NCBI RefSeq assembly: GCF_004365875.1
Contig: NZ_SODF01000002.1
Coordinates: 2,110,971-2,174,970, forward strand
DNA length: 64,000 nt
Source of the DNA: Kribbella kalugense
Lineage (GTDB): Bacteria; Actinomycetota; Actinomycetes; Propionibacteriales; Kribbellaceae
Reading direction: 5' to 3'
Shown here: positions 16,407 through 24,839 of the stretch, in pieces
Layout of the letters: every line of letters starts with the position of its first letter
How positions within the stretch are numbered: position 1 is the first letter of the stretch
Translations under genes and position numbers: made by a program
The notes under the pieces: model-generated
Databases searched by the model: none
What the model saw: only the letters and a program-made list of their open reading frames with translations
What the model was told of the DNA's origin: nothing

Positions 16407-18431
16407 ATGACTGTCGGTGTTGGTACGGGGGGCAGCGCGATCGCGCCCTCCGACGAGGAACTGGCCGAGTACGAGCAGGAACGGCCCGCTCGGCGGCTTC
16501 GGCCTGCTCTGAACCTGGTGATCTCGGTCTGGTGCGCGATCGTCAGCGTCGGCGTACTCGAGCAGGTGTTTTTCCCTCTACCACAAGGCACGCAGTTCTA
16601 CTTGGTGATCTTTCTCGCAGCGGTTCTGCCGATCACGCTGCTGTGTTACCGCGGCTTTCGCGTGCCCCCGTTCCTGAATCCGCTCAAGCCCCGCGCCGAC
16701 GACGACCCCGGGATCAGCGACTGGATCCTTGCCGCCGTCGCTTTGGTCGTGTGCGTCTACCCGCTCTTCGACTTCGACGGCTACTTGGAACGGCGGCAGG
16801 CCCCGACCACTCTCGACGTGTTGGCCGGCGCCGTACTGCTGCTGTTGCTGCTCGAGGCATGTCGTCGTACCACTGGCTGGGTCTTGCCGGTGTTCAGCCT
16901 GGTCTTCATCGCTTATGCGTACTACGGCGGCTACCTGCCCTACACGTGGTCGCTCGCACACCAGGGCTTCAACTTCGACGCGATCATCGCCCAGTTCACG
17001 ATGGGTACGGCGGGGTTCTACGGGACACCGTTGAGCGTCGCGGCGTCGTACATCGTGCTGTTCACCATCTACGGCGCGGTGCTCGACTACTCGGGCGCGG
17101 GCAAGTTCTTCATCGACCTGTCGTTCGCCGCCTTCAAGCGCAGTCGTACGGCGCCTGGCCGGACGGTCACGTTGGCGGGCTTTCTGCTCGGCAGCGTCTC
17201 GGGTTCCGGTACGGCGACTGCCGTGTCGCTCGGGACCGTGTCGTGGCCGATCTTGCGGCGGGCCGGCTATCCGCCCGAACCGGCCGGCGGGATGCTTGCC
17301 GCATCCGGCATCGGCGCGATCCTGTCGCCACCTACCCTCGGCGCGGCCGCGTTCATCATCGCGGAGTTCCTGCAGGTGTCGTACCTGAAGGTGCTCGGGT
17401 TCGCGGTGATCCCGACGCTTCTGTACTACCTGGGGATCCTGCTCGCGATCGAGATCGACGCCCGTAAACATGGGACGACGTCGGCGGAGACGTCGACGGA
17501 TTCGGCGTGGCGGTTGCTGCTGCGGTTCGGGTACCACTTCCTGTCGTTGTTCGTGATCATCGCGTTCATGGCGGTCGACGTACCGCCGTTCAAGGCCGTG
17601 GTCTATGCGGTGATCATCCAGTTCGGGCTGTCGTTCCTTGATCGTGAGCATCGGCTGACCGGTCGGCCGTTGTTCAAAGCGCTTGCCCAGGGCACCCGTT
17701 CGGTGCTGCCGGTGGCGGCGACCTGTGCGACCGCGGGCGTGATCGTCGCGGTCACCACGCAGACCGGTCTCGGGTTGAATCTGGCCGAGATCATCGTGAA
17801 CGCGGCGCGTGGGCTGACCGACAACCACACGGTGGTGCTGATCCTGACCGTGGTGCTGTCGGGGTTCGCCGTACTCATCCTTGGGCTCGCGGTGCCGGTG
17901 ACCGCGTCGTTCATCATCGCGGCGGTGATCATCTCGCCGGCGTTGGTGAATCTCGGCGTGACGCAGCCCGAGGCGTACATGTTCATCTTCTACTACGCCG
18001 TACTCTCCGAGGTCTCGCCGCCGACGGCGCTGGCCGCGGTGGCGACGGCCGCGATCACCGGCGGCAAGGTGATCCCGACGATGTGGCAGGCGTGGAAGTA
18101 CACGCTGCCGGCGTTCCTGGTGCCGTTCGCGTTCGTACTCACGGACAACGGCGCGCATCTGCTCGGTCAGGGATCGTTCGTCGGGATGGTCTGGACCACG
18201 TTGGTTTCGATGCTGGCCGTCGCCGCGCTTGCGGTCGTCACGGGTGGCTGGGTCTTCGTTCAGACGACGTGGGTCGAGCGGGCGGTCTGCGTACCGGCGG
18301 CCGCGCTGCTGCTGTACCTCGCGCCCGTAACCATCACGGTCGGAATCTGTTTGCTACTTGTTGCCGTCGTCATCAATCTGGTCCGGCGGCAACGCCAGGC
18401 CTCTTCCGTGGAAGGAACTGTTGCCTCATGA
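16407..18431 (+). CDS. TRAP transporter fused permease (TAXI type)
   Basis: The 674-residue integral membrane protein fuses the small (4TM, DctQ-like) and large (12TM, DctM-like) subunits, as is usual in TAXI-TRAP systems. About 17-18 hydrophobic segments are visible. The DctM half has GFLLGSVSGSGTATAVSLGT, GMLAASGIGAILSPPTLGAAA and the repeated SEVSPPTALAAVATAAITGG. These loops carry the Na+ and substrate sites in characterised TRAP proteins. AGGAGGG at 16391-16397 sets the start at ATG 16407. Its stop overlaps the ATG of the next binding-protein gene (ATGA), so the two are coupled. Confidence 0.92.
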   Translation: MTVGVGTGGSAIAPSDEELAEYEQERPARRLRPALNLVISVWCAIVSVGVLEQVFFPLPQGTQFYLVIFLAAVLPITLLCYRGFRVPPFLNPLKPRADDDPGISDWILAAVALVVCVYPLFDFDGYLERRQAPTTLDVLAGAVLLLLLLEACRRTTGWVLPVFSLVFIAYAYYGGYLPYTWSLAHQGFNFDAIIAQFTMGTAGFYGTPLSVAASYIVLFTIYGAVLDYSGAGKFFIDLSFAAFKRSRTAPGRTVTLAGFLLGSVSGSGTATAVSLGTVSWPILRRAGYPPEPAGGMLAASGIGAILSPPTLGAAAFIIAEFLQVSYLKVLGFAVIPTLLYYLGILLAIEIDARKHGTTSAETSTDSAWRLLLRFGYHFLSLFVIIAFMAVDVPPFKAVVYAVIIQFGLSFLDREHRLTGRPLFKALAQGTRSVLPVAATCATAGVIVAVTTQTGLGLNLAEIIVNAARGLTDNHTVVLILTVVLSGFAVLILGLAVPVTASFIIAAVIISPALVNLGVTQPEAYMFIFYYAVLSEVSPPTALAAVATAAITGGKVIPTMWQAWKYTLPAFLVPFAFVLTDNGAHLLGQGSFVGMVWTTLVSMLAVAALAVVTGGWVFVQTTWVERAVCVPAAALLLYLAPVTITVGICLLLVAVVINLVRRQRQASSVEGTVAS

Positions 18432-19393
18432 GACTCCGGACCACTGTCGTGGCGCTTGCCGCCGTCGTCTCGCTGGCTGCCTGTGGCGGTCAGCGTGAAC
18501 CCGCCGGGTCCTCGGACGGCGGCGGGCGACTGACGATTGCCACCGGCAACACGACCGGGGTCTACTACCAGCTCGGCGGTGCGCTGGCTTCGGTGATCTC
18601 TTCCAAGGTGTCCGGCTACCGTGCGACCGCCAGTGAGACCGGCGCCTCGGTGCAGAACATCCAGGGCCTGGTCGCGGGCAACTACGACATCGCGTTCTCG
18701 CTCGGCGACTCGGCTTCGGACGCGGTGAAGGGCGAGAACAGCTTCAAGGACAAGCAGGACGTGGTCGCGCTGACCCGGCTGTACAACAACTACACGCAGG
18801 TCGCCGTACGGACGTCTGCCGGGATCAACTCGATCGCGGACCTGAAGGGCAAACGGGTCTCGACCGGTTCGCCGAACTCCGGCACCGAGGTGATCGCGCG
18901 CCGGCTGATCGAGGCTGCGGGGCTCGACCCGGCTCACGATGTGACCGCCCAGCGGCTCGGGCTGCCGGAGTCGGTGGACGCGATGAAGTCCGGCTCGATC
19001 GACGCACTGGTCTGGTCCGGCGGGTTGCCGACCGGCGGTATCACTGATCTCATCACCAGCATGGGCAAGGGTGTGAAACTCTTGCCGATCACCGATCTGC
19101 TGCCCAAAATGCAGGAGAAGTACGGCTCGGTCTACGCTGCGGCGCCGATCCCTGCCGCGACGTACAAGCAGGCGGCCGACGTACCGACGATCGTGGTGCC
19201 GAACGTGCTGCTGGTCCGCAAGGACATGAAGGACGACCTCGCCGAGCAGTTGACGAAAGTCATCTACGACAACATGAACGCGCTGGTCGCGGTGAACGCG
19301 GCCGCGAAAGGCATCACGCTGGAGAACGCCGACAAGACCGATCCGGTGCCGCTGCACCCAGGCGCGAAGAAGGCGATCGAAGGCTTGCGCTGA
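18428..19393 (+). CDS. TAXI-family TRAP solute-binding lipoprotein, copy 2
   Basis: The 321-residue protein has a clear lipoprotein signal (LAAVVSLAAC, Cys near residue 19). The TAXI motif is LTIATGNTTGVYYQLGGAL, followed by STGSPNSGTEVIARRLIEAA and DALVWSGGLPTGGI. It binds the substrate outside the cell and passes it to the fused permease, with which it is translationally coupled by a 4-bp overlap. The first TAXI protein at 13169 shares the GNTxGVY, PNSGT and WSGGxPT motifs but differs in signal type. The hairpin array begins 62 bp after its stop. Confidence 0.92.
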   Translation: MRLRTTVVALAAVVSLAACGGQREPAGSSDGGGRLTIATGNTTGVYYQLGGALASVISSKVSGYRATASETGASVQNIQGLVAGNYDIAFSLGDSASDAVKGENSFKDKQDVVALTRLYNNYTQVAVRTSAGINSIADLKGKRVSTGSPNSGTEVIARRLIEAAGLDPAHDVTAQRLGLPESVDAMKSGSIDALVWSGGLPTGGITDLITSMGKGVKLLPITDLLPKMQEKYGSVYAAAPIPAATYKQAADVPTIVVPNVLLVRKDMKDDLAEQLTKVIYDNMNALVAVNAAAKGITLENADKTDPVPLHPGAKKAIEGLR

Positions 19394-19454
19394 CTGCTTG
19401 CTGGTTTACCGGCGGGAACCGGATACAAAGGGCCGCTGGACCAGCTCACAGACC

Positions 19455-19568
19455 GTCCTCCCCCGCACTCCAGGCGCAGCGGGGGAGGACGCAGGGCCCG
19501 TCTCCGCACACCAGGCGCAGCGGCGACGGGACATGCCGGTTCCTACAACCAGGCGCAGTAGGAGCCGG
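19455..19568 (+). ncRNA. Array of three hairpins sharing the loop CCAGGCGCA (candidate novel sRNA)
   Basis: Stem A pairs 19455-19466 with 19479-19490 (12 perfect bp). Stem B pairs 19497-19507 with 19520-19530 (one mismatch in 11). Stem C pairs 19536-19546 with 19558-19568 (11 positions, one U-G wobble). The stems differ in sequence but stay paired, while CCAGGCGCAG is identical in all three loops at 19470-19479, 19511-19520 and 19549-19558. Spacing is 41 and 38 nt. The wobble in C and another in the following terminator pair only in plus-strand RNA, so I place it on the plus strand. It could be an independent sRNA or the processed 3' UTR of the TAXI gene. I do not recognise it as a known RNA family. 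Confidence 0.65.
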
Positions 19569-19570
19569 TA

Positions 19571-19622
19571 GACCGGGTCCGCCCGTGCGGAGGCATCCGC
19601 TGGGCGGGCCCGGTCACCTTTT
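19571..19622 (+). terminator. Rho-independent terminator after hairpin array
   Basis: The arms 19571-19584 and 19602-19615 pair over 14 positions including one U-G wobble. An inner GCGGA/TCCGC stem sits at 19587-19591 with 19596-19600. CCTTTT follows the hairpin (19617-19622). It ends transcripts coming from the TAXI gene or the hairpin array. Confidence 0.8.
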
Positions 19623-19624
19623 GT

Positions 19625-20266
19625 CTAGTCGTGCGGCATCGCCGTTCCGTACAGGTAGTGCGACAGAGCGGAGTCGCGCTTGGGATGCGCGTGGTACTTG
19701 ATCGGTACGACGCGACCCTCGGCGCTGTCCCACGCGTTGTCGGCCATCCGCCACATTCGGTGAGCGATCCGGCCGGCCATCCCGGTGTGCGGCGACGACG
19801 GGTGTGCTCGCGTCGGGGCGACTTCCTCGGCCTCGAGCAGGTCCTCGGTCAGCGTGTTGACGTCAGAGTCGTCCAGCTGGTCGGAGATCTGCCGGCCGTA
19901 CGTCGCCTCCAGCTGTTCGTGTTCGTCCAGCAGGCGGTCGATGTGCTGCCAGAGGTCGCCGTGATGGAGATGGAGGAAGCGGCTGTCGCCGTACTGGCGT
20001 CCTTTGAGGAACCGGAGCGATCGCTCCAGCTCTTTGGCGTTGCCGACGTACCTGGTGACCAGCTGGGCGCCGTCGGGGAGTCGCTGGACGTGTGGGAGGA
20101 GCACGTCTTCCGCGGCGGCCAGGTGCTGCGCGGCGATGGCGTAGAACCAGTCGGTCTGATGCCTGTGCTCAGGGTGGGCCGCGTCCGGATGGTGGGCCGG
20201 CTCGGCCAGCTCCCGGATGTTGGCGTGTTCGTAACTCAGGGCCATTTCGAGCGTCGAAGCGGTCAC
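19625..20266 (-). CDS. Hemerythrin-like HHE domain protein
   Basis: The 213-residue helical protein has histidines placed as in hemerythrin-type four-helix bundles: SYEHANIREL near the start, HQTDWFYAIAAQHLAAAEDVL, then LHLHHGDLWQHIDRLLDEHEQLE. Such proteins bind a di-iron centre and sense or buffer oxygen, NO or iron. The C-terminal 90 residues are less typical. GTG 20266 was chosen because AGGAGG (minus strand, 20275-20280) stands 8 nt before it. It is convergent with the TAXI/hairpin transcript and ends 3 bp from its terminator tail. Confidence 0.6.
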   Translation of the reverse strand: MTASTLEMALSYEHANIRELAEPAHHPDAAHPEHRHQTDWFYAIAAQHLAAAEDVLLPHVQRLPDGAQLVTRYVGNAKELERSLRFLKGRQYGDSRFLHLHHGDLWQHIDRLLDEHEQLEATYGRQISDQLDDSDVNTLTEDLLEAEEVAPTRAHPSSPHTGMAGRIAHRMWRMADNAWDSAEGRVVPIKYHAHPKRDSALSHYLYGTAMPHD

Positions 20267-20415
20267 CTCAACCACCTCCTGGGGGTCTATCCCAGCGTGT
20301 GCCCATCCAGCTCGGACCGCAACCATCCCACCCCGCTCCGTAACCTTCCCGTCAGGCTGGGACGTGGAAACGCCCGCCGCGCAGGGTGCGGGCGAGCGCT
20401 TCGGGTGGAGTCTGA

Positions 20416-21450
20416 TCAGCTGTCCGAGCTCTTCTTCCAGAGGTTGATACCGGCCTCGACCGCGTCGGCGTCGATGGCTTCGAGCTCCTCGGGGGAGAAC
20501 TTCAGGTTGCGGACGGTGGCGAGGTTGTCCTCGAGCTGAGCCACGCTGGAGGCGCCGATCAGCGCGCTGGTCACGCGGTCGTCGCGCAGCGTCCAGGCAA
20601 GAGCGAGCTGCGCAACAGATTGGCTGCGTTCCTTGGCGATCTCGTTCAGCGCGCGAACGTGCTTGAGAGTGTCCTCGGTCAGCGAGTCCGGGTTGAGCGA
20701 CTTACCCTGCGCCGCACGCGAGTCGGCCGGGATCCCGTCCAGGTAGCGGTCCGTGAGCACGCCCTGTGCCAGCGGCGAGAACGCGATCACACCGACGCCG
20801 AGCTCACCGACGGCGTCGAGCAGGTCCTCCTCGATCCAGCGGTTCAGCATCGAGTACGACGGCTGGTGGATCAGCAGCGGCGTCCCGAGCTCCTGCAGGA
20901 TCCGGGCAGCCTCCCGCGTCCGGTCCGCGGAGTACGACGAAATGCCGGCGTACAGCGCCTTCCCCGAGCGGACCGCCGCGTCGAGCGCACCCATCGTCTC
21001 CTCGAGCGGAGTGTCCGGGTCGAACCGGTGCGAGTAGAAGATGTCGACATAGTCCAGGCCCATCCGGCTCAGCGACTGGTCGAGCGAGGCGAGCAGGTAC
21101 TTCCGCGAGCCGCCACCCTGACCGTACGGCCCCGGCCACATGTCGTACCCGGCCTTGGTCGAGATGATCAGCTCGTCGCGGTACTGCTGGAAGTCCCGCG
21201 CGAAGTGGGTCCCGAAGTTCGTCTCGGCCGACCCGTACGGCGGGCCGTAGTTGTTCGCCAGGTCGAAGTGCGTGACGCCGAGGTCGAACGCCCGCCGCAG
21301 GATGTCGCGCTGCGTGGTGAACGGCTTGTCGTCGCCGAAGTTGTGCCACAGCCCGAGCGAGATCGCCGGCAGCTGCAGCCCGCTCCGGCCCGTCCGCCGG
21401 TAGCTCATCTTGTCGTCGTACCGGCCCTCAGCGGCCACATAATCAGTCAC
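20416..21450 (-). CDS. Aldo/keto reductase, YghZ-like (L-glyceraldehyde 3-phosphate reductase type)
   Basis: The 344-residue TIM-barrel oxidoreductase shows FDLANNYGPPYGSAE, ELIISTKAGYDMWPGPYGQGG and LASLDQSLSRMGLDYVDIFYSHR. The tetrad Asp, Tyr, Lys and His are in place, and the NADP-binding end is ALIGASSVAQLEDNL. The length and the GPYGQGG...KYLLASLDQSL segments match the YghZ/KCNAB-like branch, which reduces L-glyceraldehyde 3-phosphate and methylglyoxal. The start is GTG 21450; CAGACT 8 nt upstream may be its -10 box. It appears to be transcribed alone. Confidence 0.88.
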   Translation of the reverse strand: MTDYVAAEGRYDDKMSYRRTGRSGLQLPAISLGLWHNFGDDKPFTTQRDILRRAFDLGVTHFDLANNYGPPYGSAETNFGTHFARDFQQYRDELIISTKAGYDMWPGPYGQGGGSRKYLLASLDQSLSRMGLDYVDIFYSHRFDPDTPLEETMGALDAAVRSGKALYAGISSYSADRTREAARILQELGTPLLIHQPSYSMLNRWIEEDLLDAVGELGVGVIAFSPLAQGVLTDRYLDGIPADSRAAQGKSLNPDSLTEDTLKHVRALNEIAKERSQSVAQLALAWTLRDDRVTSALIGASSVAQLEDNLATVRNLKFSPEELEAIDADAVEAGINLWKKSSDS

Positions 21451-21562
21451 GGAACCACAGTCTGCCCCATGTCCCAACCTGTGCAAACCCCCTTGTTTTC
21501 CAGCAGAAACCTCAGCACTGACACCAAGAACCCCGCCTTCTTGATCCCGCGTCCTCAGCCAG

Positions 21563-22474
21563 CTAGGTCAAGGCTGACCACGGGGTGGGCGGGGCGGTGG
21601 TGAAGAACTGCAGGATGTTGAGGAGGCGGCTGGCGGTGGGGGCGGTCCAGTGGCGTTGGTCGGGCCAGGGCAGGGCTGGGAGTTTGGACAGGGCCCAGGA
21701 GAGGTGGAACCAGAGGATGGCGGCAGCGAGTTCCTCCTCGGACTCGTGGGACGACGAGTGCCGGACGTACGCCGGGAGGATGCCGGACACCTGGACCAGC
21801 GGGAGCTTGGCGAACTCCATCGCTCGGGGCGCCCAGGCTGCGTCACCCCAGTCAATCAGCGCGCGGAGCTCGTTGTCCGGACCGGCGAGAAGGTTGTGCG
21901 CGGCAACATCTCCGTGAATCAGCACCTTCGGCCCGGACCCGTCGAACCGCTCCGCGAGCCGAGTGAACCACCCCGTCAACCAGCTCGCCGTCGCCGGATC
22001 GACATACCCGCGACCGGCAAGCTCGTCAACCGTCCGCCAAGGATCCCCCCAGTCATCCTCCGGCACCCCAGCAATCGCTGGTCGTGGGTTGCGTGGGTTG
22101 GTGGGGTCTTGTGGGTGTTCGAGTTGGTGGAGGCGGGCTAGTTGTTCGGGGAGGGCGGTGGGGACCTCGGTTGGTTCGGCGCCGTGGATTCGCTGCATGA
22201 CGACGTACGGCGCGTCGACGAGGCGGTGGCTGGCGTCGTACTCGACGATCGCCGGCGTCAGTACGCCGACGAAGCGGGCGGCGGGTACGACATGGGTTTC
22301 CTTTCGGAGATCGTCCTCATACCCAGCTCGGGAGACCCGCAGGAACAGGTCGTCGCCGAGCACGAACGCCCGGTTGGCCACGCCGCCCGGAACCTCCTTC
22401 ACCTGCCCGGGATCGACGCCGTGCCGCCGGGCGACAGCGGTCACCTGGTCCAGGAAATCGTCCTGCTCGGCCAA
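21563..22474 (-). CDS. Aminoglycoside phosphotransferase-fold kinase
   Basis: The 303-residue protein has the APH kinase pattern. An ATP loop region is seen in GGVANRAFVLGDDLFLRVSR. The Brenner motif KVLIHGDVAAHNLL carries catalytic Asp and Asn, and ALIDWGDAAWAPRAMEFAK carries the metal-binding Asp. Substrates in this fold range from aminoglycosides to homoserine, choline and fructosamine, and none can be chosen here. I start at TTG 22474, with GGAG 7 nt upstream; a much longer reading would run antisense through the flavin reductase gene and is implausible. It is divergent from the flavin reductase. Confidence 0.8.
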   Translation of the reverse strand: MAEQDDFLDQVTAVARRHGVDPGQVKEVPGGVANRAFVLGDDLFLRVSRAGYEDDLRKETHVVPAARFVGVLTPAIVEYDASHRLVDAPYVVMQRIHGAEPTEVPTALPEQLARLHQLEHPQDPTNPRNPRPAIAGVPEDDWGDPWRTVDELAGRGYVDPATASWLTGWFTRLAERFDGSGPKVLIHGDVAAHNLLAGPDNELRALIDWGDAAWAPRAMEFAKLPLVQVSGILPAYVRHSSSHESEEELAAAILWFHLSWALSKLPALPWPDQRHWTAPTASRLLNILQFFTTAPPTPWSALT

Positions 22475-22561
22475 TCCACTTCTCCGTCGCGCGTGTGAGC
22501 CGTCGACCGGATCCGCGAGGCGGAGTGGGGCGGCATCCACCGAGTTTGATGTACTGCGGGC

Positions 22562-23185
22562 GTGCGTGTCGATGTAGATCCGGAGACCGTCGGGCGACGG
22601 GAGTTCTACGCGCTGCTGAACTCCGTGGTCGTACCCCGTCCGATTGCGTGGGTGTCGAGCCGCTCGGCCGACGGCGTGCTGAACCTGGCGCCGCACTCGT
22701 TCTTCACCGTCTCGTGCGTAACGCCGCCGATGGTGCAGTTCACCTCCGTCGGACGGAAGGACAGCCTGAACAACGTCGAGGCGACCGGCGAGTTCGTGGT
22801 GAACTTCGCCGCGGAGCCGCTCTACGAGCAGGTGAACGCCTCCGGGACGAACTTCCCGCCGGAGATCTCGGAGTTCGAAGCGATCGGCGTGACCACCGAA
22901 CCGTCCCGGACGGTCTCCGTCCCGCGAGTCGCCGAATCGCCGGTGGCGATCGAGTGCACCTTGCACACCACCCTCGAGTTGGGCGACTGCACCGTCGTGA
23001 TCGGTCAGGTCCGGCACATCGCGCTCGACGCCGCAGTGATGGACGGCGACCACCCGGAGGTCACTCGGCTCCGCCCACTCGCCCGCCTCGGCAAGGACGA
23101 GTGGACCACCCTCGGCGAGATCCGCTCGATCTCCCGCATCCGCCACTCCGACTGGCCCGGCCACTTCACCCCTCCTGGTAGCTAA
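22562..23185 (+). CDS. Flavin reductase-like (FMN split-barrel) protein
   Basis: The 207-residue protein shows the flavin-reductase-like pattern: LLNSVVVPRPIAWVSSRSADG, LNLAPHSFFTVSCVTPPMVQF, KDSLNNVEATGEFVVNF. These form the FMN-binding split barrel found in flavin oxidoreductases and DUF447-like proteins. It could supply reduced flavin or reduce small molecules. It starts at GTG 22562 with TGTACT 6 nt upstream, a likely leaderless start. It is convergent with the unknown gene at 23210. Confidence 0.85.
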   Translation: MRVDVDPETVGRREFYALLNSVVVPRPIAWVSSRSADGVLNLAPHSFFTVSCVTPPMVQFTSVGRKDSLNNVEATGEFVVNFAAEPLYEQVNASGTNFPPEISEFEAIGVTTEPSRTVSVPRVAESPVAIECTLHTTLELGDCTVVIGQVRHIALDAAVMDGDHPEVTRLRPLARLGKDEWTTLGEIRSISRIRHSDWPGHFTPPGS

Positions 23186-23209
23186 ACAGTTCTGGACCCG
23201 GATAGTTGC

Positions 23210-24172
23210 TTAGGGCATCTGTTGGTGGCGGGGGTTGGGTGGGAGTTCTTGGGTGGCTAGGAGCTTGGTTAGGGACTCGAGGTCGGGGGAGAGGCGTAGC
23301 GGGGCGTGGTCCGGCAGGACTGTGGTGGCTGGGAGCCAATGGAAGTCAGGGGTGACCAGGTAGACGTCCGGTGACAGTGGGCCGGGGTCGCGGGCGTGGC
23401 AGCGGGCGGCGAGGTTCAGCAGGAGGCCTAGGGCGGGGATGACCGAGAGGTCCTGGATCACGTGCAGCAGGAGTGTGTCCCGGGCGGGCATGGCGGCGAG
23501 GACGCCATGTGGTGGTGGGTGCTCCAGGTGGAGGGATTCGCGGAGAACGGTGTCGAGGACGAGTGCACGCGATGCGGCGAACGGCGTACCGGAGATGAAG
23601 GCGATCCGTAGATCGTCGTGGTCTACGTACTCGACGACGTCGGTCAGTTGGCGGAGGTTGGCGAGGCCGAAGCGTTCGGCATCCGACCAGGTGAGGCCCA
23701 GGTCGGCAGGCTCGAGGTACATGGTCACGATGGTGTCGTCCGCCGTGGACGGGACCGACAGCAGGCCGGGCAGGAACTCGGGGCGATCCAAGGCCCATCC
23801 GGAAGGCAGCGCGTCGCGAGGGACGAGACGCTGGATCAGCTCGCGCTCGGGATCGGTCGGTGTCGGTGGACCGCTGCGGAGCTGCTCGACCACCTGGCTG
23901 ATGTGCTCCCTGACGAGCAGCGGCCAGCGGTCCTCGGTGAACTGGGCGACGGTCCGGGCGAGGTTGCTCAGACCGACCACCGGGTAGTCGGCGGAGCGGT
24001 CGGCCGGCACCAGAGCCGCGCCGCCCTGGTACCTGACGGCGAGGCCGAGGTCGGCCGAGCTGGACAGCGCGAGGTGCACGAGTCGCGCGGCCTGGCGACG
24101 GGACAACGGGACCAGTACTGGGTCGGTGGAGTTGTTGCCTTGGGCATGGGTGGTGAATGCGTCGATGGTCAT
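23210..24172 (-). CDS. Protein of unknown function
   Basis: The 320-residue soluble protein starts at ATG 24172 with a strong ribosome site (AGAAGGAGG just upstream). I do not recognise the family. It is Leu-rich, with SRRQAARLVHLALSSSADLG near the start and a central LNLAARCHARDPGPLSPDVYL. The alternating pattern TIVTMYLEPADLGLTWSDAE recalls DUF1444/YtpQ-like proteins, but not convincingly. No signal, membrane helix or metal motif is seen. It has its own transcript, divergent from the thioesterase. Codon use matches its neighbours. Confidence 0.75.
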   Translation of the reverse strand: MTIDAFTTHAQGNNSTDPVLVPLSRRQAARLVHLALSSSADLGLAVRYQGGAALVPADRSADYPVVGLSNLARTVAQFTEDRWPLLVREHISQVVEQLRSGPPTPTDPERELIQRLVPRDALPSGWALDRPEFLPGLLSVPSTADDTIVTMYLEPADLGLTWSDAERFGLANLRQLTDVVEYVDHDDLRIAFISGTPFAASRALVLDTVLRESLHLEHPPPHGVLAAMPARDTLLLHVIQDLSVIPALGLLLNLAARCHARDPGPLSPDVYLVTPDFHWLPATTVLPDHAPLRLSPDLESLTKLLATQELPPNPRHQQMP

Positions 24173-24297
24173 CGGGTCCTCCTTCTCGGCAGAGAAAGTA
24201 CGAGGATCGACCTCCGCCGGAGACCGCGATTTCCAAATCTGTGGACAACTCGCCGGGATAGTCTGCGCAGGTTCACCGGGAAATCCAAAGGAGCCGT

Positions 24298-24837
24298 ATG
24301 TCCAGCAGTAGTCCGTCGTCGCGGCCGACCTCCGAGACCCGGTTGTCGTTGTCGCACATCACCGCGCAGAACGACGCCAACCTGCTCGGGACCGTCCACG
24401 GTGGCGTGATCATGACGCTGGTCGACTCGGTCGCCGGCGTGGTCGCGGCGCGGCATTCCGGCGGACCCGCGGTCACGGCGTCGATGGACGAGATGGTGTT
24501 CCTGGTGCCGGTGCGGGTCGGTGACGTCGTTCACTTCAGCGGGCAGGTCAACTGGACCGGTCGCAGTTCGATGGAGATCGGCGTACGGATCACTGCCGAT
24601 CGGTGGGACTCGGTGGGTCCACAGGTGCACGTGGCGTCGGCGTACCTGGTGTTCGTGGCGGTGGACGAAGACGGACAGCCGCGTGAAGTACCGCAGGTCG
24701 TACCGGTGACGGACGAGGACCGGCGGCGTTTGCGCGAGGCCGAGATCCGCCGCAGCCACCGCCTGGCCCGCCGCACGGCGATCATCGCCTCCCGCGAAGA
24801 ATCAGCCCGCGAAGAAGCGTTCCAGGATGAGGCTTGA
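24298..24837 (+). CDS. Acyl-CoA thioesterase, hotdog fold
   Basis: The 179-residue protein has the hotdog signature NDANLLGTVHGGVIMTLVDSVAG with the HGG turn and the Asp of the YciA/acyl-CoA hydrolase group. VHFSGQVNWTGRSSMEIGVRI and HVASAYLVFVAVDEDG follow. It cleaves acyl-CoA to free acid and CoA; chain preference is unknown. AAAGGAG at 24286-24292 sets ATG 24298. The C-terminal tail is highly charged. It is convergent with the TetR gene, with 2 bp between the stops. Confidence 0.9.
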   Translation: MSSSSPSSRPTSETRLSLSHITAQNDANLLGTVHGGVIMTLVDSVAGVVAARHSGGPAVTASMDEMVFLVPVRVGDVVHFSGQVNWTGRSSMEIGVRITADRWDSVGPQVHVASAYLVFVAVDEDGQPREVPQVVPVTDEDRRRLREAEIRRSHRLARRTAIIASREESAREEAFQDEA

Positions 24838-24839
24838 GC

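Noticed and set aside
16578..18158. Long minus-strand frame inside the TRAP permease gene
   Set aside because: The product is Arg/His/Gln-rich and typical of an antisense frame in high-GC coding sequence.
19455..19568. CRISPR-like array
   Set aside because: Only three units of 11-12 nt loops with variable stems, no constant long repeat, no spacers of fixed length and no cas genes.
22475..23164. Upstream extension of the phosphotransferase frame
   Set aside because: It is antisense to the flavin reductase and has no kinase-like sequence before TTG 22474.
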